Source: CAZCWM01 sp964622625 (GTDB taxonomy: Bacteria; Planctomycetota; Phycisphaerae; Phycisphaerales; Phycisphaeraceae). Taken from it: a stretch of DNA of 21,290 nt. Positions 14,149 through 21,051 of this stretch are shown here, one piece after another. The notes under the pieces were generated by a model. It was not told the origin of the DNA and ran no database searches. It saw nothing but the letters and a program-made list of their open reading frames with translations. The position numbers were made by a program, and so were the translations under genes. Where the stretch lies: positions 1 through 21,290 of the forward strand of contig CAZUUQ010000049.1 in the NCBI GenBank assembly GCA_964622625.1, read 5' to 3'. The stretch's first letter is position 1; each line of letters starts with the position of its first letter.

Positions 14149-16746
14149 TCACGGCGCGGTATCGCGTGGCTCGTGATCGCGGGCGAGTCGTCGGAATGCG
14201 GCACGGTACGGCTCGCCGCCGAGATTCGCGTCCAGCGCCTCCAGCCGCCGCACCGCCAGATAGATCTCCACGTCCGGCCCATCATGTCGCAACGCCTGGA
14301 TCTCCAGCGTCCGCAGCCAGGCGTTCCACCACAGCGGACTGCGCGCGTCCAAGCCGTCGATGAGCCGGCGATACAGGTCGGCCGCCTCCGCCAGCCCAGC
14401 GGCGTCGCCGCCGCTTTCGCCTGCACGCTGGCGCAGCACTTCGGCCAGGTGGTGCGTAACCACCGCGTCCTTCGGCTGCTGCCGGGCCAGATGGCGCAGT
14501 CTGGTTTCCGCGTCGGCCAGATCGCCCGCCATCGCGGCCGTGCGCGCGGCCATCAGCTCGAACTGCCGGCGCTGAGCCGCGCTCAGCCCCTCCTCGCGTT
14601 CGAGCACCACCTGCGCCATTTCGCCGGCCATGCGCAGCAGATTCCGCCGTCGCTGCGCCGCCGCCTCGCGCTGTGCGGCCGTGCCGGACTGCTGCTGCTC
14701 GACCGGCACATCCACTGCCGCGCCCACGCGATCGACGAGACGATAGATCACCTCCACCGCCTCGCCGGGATAGTCATCGAGCAGTCGCCGCGCCGCCCCC
14801 GCCGCCTCGGTGAGCCGGTCGGCTTCCATCAGCGCGTAAATCCGCCGCTCCCACACGCTCTGCCGCAACCCCGCGTGCCGCCCCGCGAGCGATTCAGCCT
14901 CGTCCAGCAGCACCAGGGCCCCGTCGAAATCCTGCCGATCGATCGCCAGCTCCGCGCGGACGAGCCGCACGTGCACACGGGCGTCAACCACCGGGCCGTC
15001 GTTCGCCGCGGCATGCAGCGTCGCCGCCTTCTCCAGGTGCTCCGCCGACCGCTCGACCGGCTCGGCCAGTTGCGGCCGCTGATACCACGGCGATGCCCGA
15101 TACGCCCCCAGCCGCGCATACAGCCGCTCACGCTGGGCCGCCAGGTAATCGCGATGCGTGGCCGGCACGTCGCCGAGCACCACCGTCGCCTCGTCAAACC
15201 GGCCGGCGGGCATCAACACCGCGTGCGCGTAATACAGCCGCTCGTCGTCCGCTGCCGCACTGGTGGGAAACGACGTGAGCAGCAGCGCTGCCGCGTCGGC
15301 ATACGCCTGCCGGGCCGCGTCGCCGTCCACGCCGGCCGGAGCGCGGTGCAGTTCACGCAGCAAGAGCACGGCATCCGCCAGGGCCGCCAGAGCCGGCTCG
15401 CTCCGCGGATGCCGCCGCGCCAGGTCGGTCCATACGCGAGCGGCATCGAATTGCGCCAGCGGCGCCAGGGGGGCCGCCTCGTAGATCGCCCAGCCGTGAA
15501 GGTACATCGCCGTCGCCGCCGTGGCCGCATCCAGGGCGTCGCCGCGATGCAGCATCGCTTCGGTCAGCGCCCGCGCGCGGGCGAACGCGACCGCCCTGTT
15601 CTGCGCCATCGCTGCCCGTCCGCTTTGCAGGGCCGCGTCGGCCATCGCCAGCATCACGAAATGCGGCAGCTTCGCCGCGGAGACGGCCTCGGCATCCGGC
15701 CACTGCTGCAGCCAGCGCAACGCCAGCACCTGCCTCTGCAGCGTCTCATGGTCGTCGCGTCCGGCCCGTGTCTCGAACAGCGGCCGATACACCGCCAGCG
15801 CCGCGACCGCATCACCCTGCTGGCCCAGTGCCAGGCGATAGCGAGCATCACGAGCCAGCAGGGCGAGCATGGGATCGCCGGACGCCGCGGGACTCGTCAG
15901 CACCGTGGTCAGCAGTGCCTCGGCCCGGGGCGCGTCGCCGCCAGCCGCCGCCATGGCCGCCCGCGTCAGGGCGGCGGCGAAAGCGGTGATGCCCTGGACG
16001 TCACCTTTCTCCACGACGGCCAGCATCGCAGCGGCGGCGTCGCGTCTGCCCAGCCGCATCGCCGCCCGTGCCGCCAGCAGGGCCGCGTCCGTCTGGAGTG
16101 CCGGCGGCAGCGTGTCGTCCTCAGCCAGTATGCGGGCCTGGCCATACGCCTGCTCGAACAGCCGCGGCGCATCCTGTGACCGCGGCAGCAGGGCCGTCGC
16201 GCAGGCCGCCCGCGCCAGCAGCAGCGGCAGGTTCATCTCGCGGTAGCGCAGCCACTGCGCCCACAGGCCGCTGTCGACCCGGGCCGCGTGATCGTCGCGG
16301 CGCGGCAGGGTGCGCTCCAGGTGCGTGAAACTCCCTCGCGCTTCTTCCAGCATCTTGTGTGTGGCGGGCGCCAGTTCCGCGACGGCCGCGGTCTGCGCTG
16401 CCGTGGCGATGCCGAAGTCCAGTGTGAGCACCGCGTGATGCTGCACCGCCTCCAACTCATCGAAAAGCCGCATCTCCGCCAGGTCGCACTGCCACATCGG
16501 CCGCTGCCAGTGCTCGGGATGGGCCGCGATCAGATCCGCCAGCCGCCGCTGCGCCTGGCGCAGGGCTGCGAGCCGGGCCTCATCGTCGAGCGAGGCATCG
16601 CCGAACTGCCCGCGCAGCATCGCGATCTGTGTGCGCTGCGCCTCGATGGCCGCCTGAACCTCATCCTGTTGCGCTCCGGCCATCAGACACGCCAGCAGCG
16701 CCGCGACGCCGAGCCCCGCCACGCACATGCTTTTCACTGGCCGCAT
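14149..16746 (-). CDS. Large exported alpha-helical (TPR-like) protein of the ExbBD cluster
   Basis: About 865 residues. The N-terminus (M-R-P-V-K-S-M-C-V-A-G-L-G-V-A-A-L-L-A-C-L-M-A-G-A) is a signal peptide; cleavage after A-G-A is likely, though L-L-A-C could act as a weak lipobox. The remainder is alanine/arginine/leucine-rich and almost entirely helical, with many paired-helix segments of TPR-like character (e.g. A-R-A-A-M-R-L-G-R-R-D-A-A-A-A-M-L, L-A-D-A-E-T-R-L-R-H-L-A), but exact repeat units need profile searches. Two ATGs occur at 16749 and 16746; GAAGG is six bases from the second, so that is chosen. It is the last gene of the cluster, 16 bases after the second exbD, and probably works in the periplasm with the vWA/ExbBD machine. 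Confidence 0.8.
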   Translation of the reverse strand: MRPVKSMCVAGLGVAALLACLMAGAQQDEVQAAIEAQRTQIAMLRGQFGDASLDDEARLAALRQAQRRLADLIAAHPEHWQRPMWQCDLAEMRLFDELEAVQHHAVLTLDFGIATAAQTAAVAELAPATHKMLEEARGSFTHLERTLPRRDDHAARVDSGLWAQWLRYREMNLPLLLARAACATALLPRSQDAPRLFEQAYGQARILAEDDTLPPALQTDAALLAARAAMRLGRRDAAAAMLAVVEKGDVQGITAFAAALTRAAMAAAGGDAPRAEALLTTVLTSPAASGDPMLALLARDARYRLALGQQGDAVAALAVYRPLFETRAGRDDHETLQRQVLALRWLQQWPDAEAVSAAKLPHFVMLAMADAALQSGRAAMAQNRAVAFARARALTEAMLHRGDALDAATAATAMYLHGWAIYEAAPLAPLAQFDAARVWTDLARRHPRSEPALAALADAVLLLRELHRAPAGVDGDAARQAYADAAALLLTSFPTSAAADDERLYYAHAVLMPAGRFDEATVVLGDVPATHRDYLAAQRERLYARLGAYRASPWYQRPQLAEPVERSAEHLEKAATLHAAANDGPVVDARVHVRLVRAELAIDRQDFDGALVLLDEAESLAGRHAGLRQSVWERRIYALMEADRLTEAAGAARRLLDDYPGEAVEVIYRLVDRVGAAVDVPVEQQQSGTAAQREAAAQRRRNLLRMAGEMAQVVLEREEGLSAAQRRQFELMAARTAAMAGDLADAETRLRHLARQQPKDAVVTHHLAEVLRQRAGESGGDAAGLAEAADLYRRLIDGLDARSPLWWNAWLRTLEIQALRHDGPDVEIYLAVRRLEALDANLGGEPYRAAFRRLARDHEPRDTAP

Positions 16747-16765
16747 CATTCACCTTCACGTTGAT

Positions 16766-17326
16766 CTAGGGCAGCGTCGGCAGCGGGATGTCGCCGGTCG
16801 CGGGTCGGCCGTCGGACGACTGCGGCGGGGCGAAGCTCACGTTGGCGAAACCGGCCCGTGCGGCGGCATTGAACGCGTTGACCACGTGCTGCCATCGCAC
16901 CGGCCCGTCAGGGGCCACCACCACCGGATGGTCGGGCTTGAACATGCCGCGGCGGCCGAGGTCGGGCTGCCACTGGCTTTCACTCAGCAGGGCCGCGACC
17001 AGGTCGAAGTCGCCCGTGACCTGCGGCTGACCGCTGATCCGCACCACGCATCCCGTTTCCCCCTGCGGCTGGAGCACCAGGCGGATGGGCCGGCGGGGCA
17101 GGTCCTGGGCCTGCGATTCACCCGTGCGCTGCGGAATCGCGCCGCTGAGCACGCCCTCGTCCGACGCGAAGTTCACGGTGATGATGAAGTAGACCAGCAG
17201 GAGAAACACCACGTCGATCATGGCCGTGAGGTTGAGCTGCATGCGCCCGGGTTCAGACGGCGCTTTCCGGCGCGCGCGGCGCGGCAGCGCCGTCGCGTGA
17301 TGCCAGGTTGCCGCACCGCCGTCCAT
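16766..17326 (-). CDS. ExbD/TolR-family biopolymer transporter subunit (second copy)
   Basis: A 186-residue inner-membrane protein. A basic cytoplasmic N-terminus (residues 1-28) leads into one membrane helix, M-Q-L-N-L-T-A-M-I-D-V-V-F-L-L-L-V-Y-F, whose D38 corresponds to the proton-carrying aspartate of ExbD (D25) and TolR (D23). The periplasmic part ends with the family's usual small alpha/beta domain (V-V-V-A-P-D-G-P-V-R-W-Q-H-V-V-N-A-F-N-A-A) but continues into a proline/serine tail. The ATG at 17326 is used; a GTG at 17335 is an equally placed alternative. It follows the first exbD gene by 16 bases and is clearly different from it in sequence, so the complex may contain two ExbD types. 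Confidence 0.9.
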   Translation of the reverse strand: MDGGAATWHHATALPRRARRKAPSEPGRMQLNLTAMIDVVFLLLVYFIITVNFASDEGVLSGAIPQRTGESQAQDLPRRPIRLVLQPQGETGCVVRISGQPQVTGDFDLVAALLSESQWQPDLGRRGMFKPDHPVVVAPDGPVRWQHVVNAFNAAARAGFANVSFAPPQSSDGRPATGDIPLPTLP

Positions 17327-17342
17327 GCCTCTCACGGCACAT

Positions 17343-17855
17343 TCACCGAACCTCGCGGCCCAGCGCCTCCTCGTAACGGTAGGTCACCAGCTTCACCTGC
17401 CCCACGCCCGCGGCCGCGATCGCGTCGAGCACCGGCTGCACGCTGGCGTAGTGCAGGGCGCTGTCCGCCCGCAGCAGCACCTCGACGTTCGGATTGCCCA
17501 GCCGCGCGTCCGCCAGCGTCTGCACGACCAGTCCCAGGTCGTCGAGACTGTAGCTGCGCACGCCCACGCGGATGCGCAGCGGCTGGCCCGGCCAGGCCAG
17601 ATGGTCCGCCCCGCCGCGGATGCGCTCGGGGCCGAACGGCTGCGGCTCGAGGTTCACCACCACGCGCTCGCCCTCGCCGATCTGCTGCACCTGCGGATCG
17701 CGGAGCACCGGCAGCACCATCTCCGGGTTCTCTTCGGCGACGATGTTGCTCACCAGCATGAAGAAGATGATGAGCTGAAAAGTCACGTCGATCAGCGGCG
17801 TCATGTTCATTTCGCAGCGGGCCGGCCGCCGCTGCTGCCATCGCCATCGGGCCAT
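17343..17855 (-). CDS. ExbD/TolR-family biopolymer transporter subunit (first copy)
   Basis: A 170-residue inner-membrane protein. The N-terminus M-A-R-W-R-W-Q-Q-R-R is basic and cytoplasmic; the membrane helix M-N-M-T-P-L-I-D-V-T-F-Q-L-I-I-F-F-M-L-V carries D23, the proton-path aspartate of the family, in the classical M-T-P-L-I-D-V context. The periplasmic domain ends in V-E-V-L-L-R-A-D-S-A-L-H-Y-A-S-V-Q-P-V-L-D-A, the typical ExbD/TolR C-terminal motif. With ExbB it forms the proton-driven motor. The ATG at 17855 has GAGG six bases upstream. It is 34 bases downstream of exbB and 16 bases before the second exbD. Confidence 0.93.
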   Translation of the reverse strand: MARWRWQQRRPARCEMNMTPLIDVTFQLIIFFMLVSNIVAEENPEMVLPVLRDPQVQQIGEGERVVVNLEPQPFGPERIRGGADHLAWPGQPLRIRVGVRSYSLDDLGLVVQTLADARLGNPNVEVLLRADSALHYASVQPVLDAIAAAGVGQVKLVTYRYEEALGREVR

Positions 17856-17889
17856 GCCGCACCTCGCAGTTCACGCGGTGATCGAAGTC

Positions 17890-18681
17890 TCACGAACCCG
17901 ACGCGCCGGCCGCTTCGTTCGACGGGGCGCTGTCGGGCGCCGCGCCGGCCACGGGGATGCCGGGTTGTACGCCGGGCTTGAACGGACGGATCAGGTTGTC
18001 AGCCAGCACAACCCCTTCGCCGACAATCGCGTCGATGTGGTTGCGGATCAGGGCGTAGGCGGCCAGGGCGGGCATGGCCACGACCAGCCCCCAGAAGGTG
18101 GTGACCAGGGCCGTCGAAATGCCGCCGGCCAGTTGTCCCGGATCGGGCCGTCCCCCCGCGGCCACAAGCTGCTGAAACGCCACGATCATGCCGTATACCG
18201 TCCCGAACAGTCCGAGCATCGGCGCGATGTTGCCGATGACGTTGAGCAGCTCGACGGGGCGCAGCAGCCTGGCGCTGTGCACGTCGGCGGCCTCTTCGAT
18301 GGCGCGCTGCATGGCCGCGTAGCCGCCGGGGGCGTCGTTCATGGCGGCGCTGGCGAGCTGGCCGAGGTAGCTGGCGTCGCGGCCGGCGACGTTGACGGCC
18401 TCGCGATAGCGGCGGGTTCGCAGCAGGTCTTCGATCCGCCGGTAGCTGGCGTCGGGCAGCAGGTCGCGCCGGCGGAACTTGAGCACGAACTGGATGATCA
18501 TCGCCAGCGTGACCAGCGACATGAGCTGCAGCAGCAGAATGATGAGCACACCCAGCACGGTGTCGGACCAGAGAAACATCTGGGCAAAGGATATCTCCCG
18601 TGTCTCCTGGGCCATGGCCGTGCCGCGGCATGCGGCCACGCCGGTTGTCAGCGCCAGAGCCACCCAGTGATTGCGTCGCAT
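17890..18681 (-). CDS. MotA/TolQ/ExbB-family proton channel subunit
   Basis: A 263-residue membrane protein. It starts with a signal-peptide-like segment (residues 1-24, ending A-M-A; V-A-A-C at 15-18 also fits a lipobox). Membrane helices follow at about 41-66, 145-172 and 187-212, with the large cytoplasmic loop between the first and second. G-L-F-G-T-V-Y-G-M (T161) and T-A-L-V-T-T-F-W-G-L (T194/T195) match the conserved threonines lining the ExbB/TolQ channel (T148 and T181 in E. coli ExbB). The C-terminal tail is Pro/Ala-rich. The start has AAGGGAG seven bases upstream, within the 15-base gap after the vWA gene. It energises the cluster by proton flow. Confidence 0.94.
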   Translation of the reverse strand: MRRNHWVALALTTGVAACRGTAMAQETREISFAQMFLWSDTVLGVLIILLLQLMSLVTLAMIIQFVLKFRRRDLLPDASYRRIEDLLRTRRYREAVNVAGRDASYLGQLASAAMNDAPGGYAAMQRAIEEAADVHSARLLRPVELLNVIGNIAPMLGLFGTVYGMIVAFQQLVAAGGRPDPGQLAGGISTALVTTFWGLVVAMPALAAYALIRNHIDAIVGEGVVLADNLIRPFKPGVQPGIPVAGAAPDSAPSNEAAGASGS

Positions 18682-18696
18682 ACACAGGCTCCCTTC

Positions 18697-19716
18697 TCAG
18701 CGAATATCCAGCTCCCGGCCGGAGACGAAACGGTACACGCCGCCGGTCTGCTCGGCGATCAGCTCCAGCGTGCCGCGCATTCCCTTGTCGGCCAGCGGAT
18801 CAGGGTACAGGAACTGGATCGTGTTGAACTTCGTGTTCGAGTTGTTCAGTTCCGCCAGCTCGCTGAGCAGCTTCGCCTGGTTGACCTCGTACCGCCCGCG
18901 TCCGGTGATATTGTCCGACAGCAGGAACACCAGCTCCGGCCGATAGCGCAGGGCCTGACGGATCGCGGGCACGGGCGACGTGCCGCCCATCGCCCGGATA
19001 TTTCCGGCCTCCGGCGACATCCACGCAACCACCTGCTGTTTGTGGCGCCCGTCAGCCCGTTTCCAGCCGGTCGGCGGGGCCTCGATGACCTGGTCGGCCT
19101 GAAAGAAGATCACGGTGAACTGCTGCTGGTCGCTGAGCTGCGAGATCGAGCGGCGCAGTTCCTGGAGCACGAAGTCGAGGGTGTCGATCAGCGAGCCGGA
19201 GGCGTCGACGATGTACGCGATCCGCCGCGCGTTGCCCCCCGTGCCGTAGAACGTGGCCGCCAGTGGCGAACTGTCCGCGCTGGGACCCAGCGATGACAGC
19301 GAGGAGAGCGTCGGCTGACTGGCAAGCATGCGCTGCTGGCCGGGCGTCTGCGGCGCGGGGCGTTCGAGGCTGCGCTGCGGGGGCTCGACCTGGCGCTGCA
19401 GCGTGGTCGGCCGCTCCAGCGGCTGGCGCGTCGGGTCGGTCAGCGGCGTGCCCGGCTCGGGCGACAGGAATGCGATCGGCACGATGTGGCTGTGGTCGGG
19501 CCTTTCAATGACCACCGACCAGACGACCATCAGCGCCACGATCGCCAGCAGCACGTGCAGGGCCGCGGAGATCATCCATCCCGCCACCTCGGCCGTGTCG
19601 TCCCGCCGCTTCCACCACGGCCGGGGCTTGAGGGCGTCGGCGTCAACCAGCGCATTCAGGTCGGCCGGCCCGGCAGCGGCCGGAGGATGCTTATCGGATT
19701 GACGCTTCTCAGCCAT
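18697..19716 (-). CDS. Membrane-anchored vWA-domain protein with TonB-like N-terminus
   Basis: A 339-residue protein, first gene of the cluster. Layout: cytoplasmic residues 1-46; a single membrane helix at 47-70 with S50-x3-H54, the motif by which TonB and TolA contact ExbB/TolQ; a periplasmic Pro/Gln/Arg-rich linker (about 72-150) with repeated L-E-R-P units (100-103 and 117-120); then a vWA domain (165-339). The MIDAS metal site looks intact: D171-x-S173-x-S175, T246 (M-G-G-T-S-P) and D268 (L-L-S-D-N). No TonB C-terminal domain is present. By position and layout it is the likely force-transducing partner of the ExbB/ExbD motor. The ATG at 19716 has only a weak ribosome site. A plain MIDAS vWA membrane protein unrelated to force transduction is the alternative. 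Confidence 0.88.
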   Translation of the reverse strand: MAEKRQSDKHPPAAAGPADLNALVDADALKPRPWWKRRDDTAEVAGWMISAALHVLLAIVALMVVWSVVIERPDHSHIVPIAFLSPEPGTPLTDPTRQPLERPTTLQRQVEPPQRSLERPAPQTPGQQRMLASQPTLSSLSSLGPSADSSPLAATFYGTGGNARRIAYIVDASGSLIDTLDFVLQELRRSISQLSDQQQFTVIFFQADQVIEAPPTGWKRADGRHKQQVVAWMSPEAGNIRAMGGTSPVPAIRQALRYRPELVFLLSDNITGRGRYEVNQAKLLSELAELNNSNTKFNTIQFLYPDPLADKGMRGTLELIAEQTGGVYRFVSGRELDIR

Positions 19717-19896
19717 GCGACGCTCGCGCGACGACCCGCGTCACTGCGCGGGCCTGGCCATCATTGTGCGGCAAGACGCGGCCGCCTGCATCCATTTTTT
19801 TTGCCCGCTTGCATCCTGGCACGCGGACACGACAATGCCCCGCCGATTGACCGCCCGCCTTCCCACCACCCCGCTTCTTCACTACGGAGTCGCCCG
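19717..19896. other. Divergent intergenic region with T8 tract
   Basis: 180 bases between the vWA cluster and the second oxidoreductase, which must contain both promoters. A run of eight T lies at 19795-19802 without an adjacent stem, so it is not called a terminator. GGAG at 19886-19889 is the ribosome site of the plus-strand gene. No convincing promoter pair was identified. Confidence 0.4.
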
Positions 19897-20712
19897 ATGA
19901 GCCCGGCCGCCAGCAAGACCCGCAAGCGCACCACGCGCAAGAGCACCACCCGCAAAGCCCCGGCGACCTCGGCCGCCGGCCGCAAGCTCCGCGTCGCCTT
20001 CATCGGCGCCGGCGGCATCGCGGGCATGCACATGGACCTGCTNNNNNNNNNNNNNNNNNNNNNNNNNNNNNNNNNNNNNNNNNNNNNNNNNNNNNNNNNN
20101 NNNNNNNNNNNNNNNNNNNNNNNNNNNNNNNNNNNNNNNNNNGTCTTCGGCCGCAAGGAAATGCAGGGCGGCGGGCCGATGATCGACATCGGCGTGCATG
20201 CGATGGAGGCGGCCCACTACACGATGGGCTCGCCACGTCCCGTCGCGGCCGTCGGGCAAACCTTCACCTACATGGGCAACAAACAGGCGGCCACGAAGAT
20301 CGCCAGCGCCTGGCCGAACTGGGACTGGAAGACCTACAACGTCGAGGATCTGGCCGTCGGACAGATCCGCTTCGACAACGGCGCGGTGATGAGCATCGAG
20401 GCCAGCTTCGTGGCTCACATCGAGAAGGACAGTCTCAACTTCTGGCTCATGGGCGAGAAGGCCGGCTGCCAGTGGTCGCCGACGGCCATCTACACCGACG
20501 CCCACGGCCACATGCTCAACGAAACGCCGGCCTACCTGGCCAACGACGACTTCAAGGTCAACTTCGGCCACAAGCTGCGCAACTTTGTGGACCACTGCCT
20601 CAAGGGCACGCCCACGATGGCACCCGCCGAGCATGGCCTGATGGTCCAGAAAATGCTCGACGGCGTCTACCGCTCGGCCGACAAGGGCGGCATGGAAGTG
20701 CGGATCGATTGA
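19897..20712 (+). CDS. Gfo/Idh/MocA-family oxidoreductase, interrupted by assembly gap
   Basis: The N-terminal part (48 residues) has a Lys/Arg/Thr-rich extension (K-T-R-K-R-T-T-R-K-S-T-T-R-K at 7-20) before a Rossmann start R-V-A-F-I-G-A-G-G-I-A-G (32-43, intact G-x-G-x-x-G). After 100 N the frame resumes at 20143 with the catalytic region G-G-G-P-M-I-D-I-G-V-H and the complete C-terminal beta domain (190 codons to the stop). The E-K-P region is lost in the gap. Compared with relatives about 140 residues are missing, so the true gap is probably near 400 bases and the uninterrupted frame is a coincidence of the placeholder. The start has GGAG seven bases upstream. One gene is most likely, though two different fragments joined by scaffolding cannot be excluded. 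Substrate unknown. Confidence 0.85.
   Translation: MSPAASKTRKRTTRKSTTRKAPATSAAGRKLRVAFIGAGGIAGMHMDLXXXXXXXXXXXXXXXXXXXXXXXXXXXXXXXXXXVFGRKEMQGGGPMIDIGVHAMEAAHYTMGSPRPVAAVGQTFTYMGNKQAATKIASAWPNWDWKTYNVEDLAVGQIRFDNGAVMSIEASFVAHIEKDSLNFWLMGEKAGCQWSPTAIYTDAHGHMLNETPAYLANDDFKVNFGHKLRNFVDHCLKGTPTMAPAEHGLMVQKMLDGVYRSADKGGMEVRID
20043..20142. other. Assembly gap (100 N)
   Basis: Exactly 100 unknown bases, the conventional placeholder for a scaffold gap of unknown length. It lies inside the second oxidoreductase gene. Confidence 0.98.
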
Positions 20713-20869
20713 CCGCCGCTCTGCCGCACCCAGCCATGCTCATGGCACCGGGATCGCGCGTGGGCCTGTTAAGCTCACAGGGCTGACCGCCACAGCCTTG
20801 CCCAGATCGCCTATGTGACCGCACTGGATCCCGATGCGCTTATAGGCAACAAAATTGCGTCAAAAAGCG

Positions 20870-20911
20870 TTGCATCGGCGCGATGTTGCGGCTATACGTT
20901 AACCATATAAG
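20870..20911 (+). promoter_or_regulatory. Candidate promoter zone of the secreted-protein gene
   Basis: TTGCAT (20870-20875) and TATACG (20893-20898) are 17 bases apart; a better -10 box alone, TATAAG (20906-20911), follows. This would give a 5' leader of roughly 130-145 bases containing the hairpin at 20934-20966. Matches are partial. Confidence 0.3.
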
Positions 20912-20933
20912 TGGGTGCTTTTTATGTCGCGAA

Positions 20934-20966
20934 CCGGCGACGGCGGCTTTGGCCCGCCGATGCCGG
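20934..20966 (+). promoter_or_regulatory. Leader hairpin upstream of the secreted-protein gene
   Basis: Outer stem CCGGC (20934-20938) with GCCGG (20962-20966), a symmetric 3x3 internal loop (GAC/GAT), then inner stem GGCGG (20942-20946) with CCGCC (20954-20958) closing a seven-base loop. No T tract follows, so it is not a terminator. It could be a regulatory or stabilising 5'-UTR element; no known riboswitch class was recognised. Confidence 0.35.
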
Positions 20967-21051
20967 AGTGCGGTATGCGCCTTGGCGTGGATGAACACTT
21001 GGCGTGAAGTGCGGTGTACCGGCGGGCGCTGAGGCGTCACGGAGAAAAGCG

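Larger units (their letters stand above)
20713..21051. other. Intergenic/leader region, 339 bases, with AT-rich zone and hairpin
   Basis: Between the oxidoreductase stop and the secreted-protein start. The part at about 20840-20930 is notably AT-richer than the rest of the window and holds candidate promoter boxes; 20934-20966 can fold into a two-tier hairpin; 20924-21007 is a 27-codon upstream reading frame without a strong ribosome site. No terminator for the upstream gene is evident. A 6-bp inverted repeat (GCCTAT at 20809-20814, ATAGGC at 20842-20847) is probably chance. Confidence 0.5.

Noticed and set aside
14138..14153. Inverted repeat CGTGAC-CGAC-GTCACG at the end of the large helical-protein gene
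   Set aside because: A six-bp stem overlapping the stop codon with no T tract; too weak to call a terminator or operator.
14173..16179. 668-codon open frame on the plus strand opposite the large helical protein
   Set aside because: Arg/His/Gln-rich shadow of an Ala-rich gene; no domain and no ribosome site. The minus-strand gene fits the cluster and has a signal peptide.
19795..19802. T8 run considered as a terminator
   Set aside because: No adjacent GC-rich stem, and it lies between divergent genes where a terminator is not expected.
20809..20847. GCCTAT/ATAGGC inverted repeat with 27-base loop
   Set aside because: Six-bp arms with a long loop are expected by chance in a window of this size.
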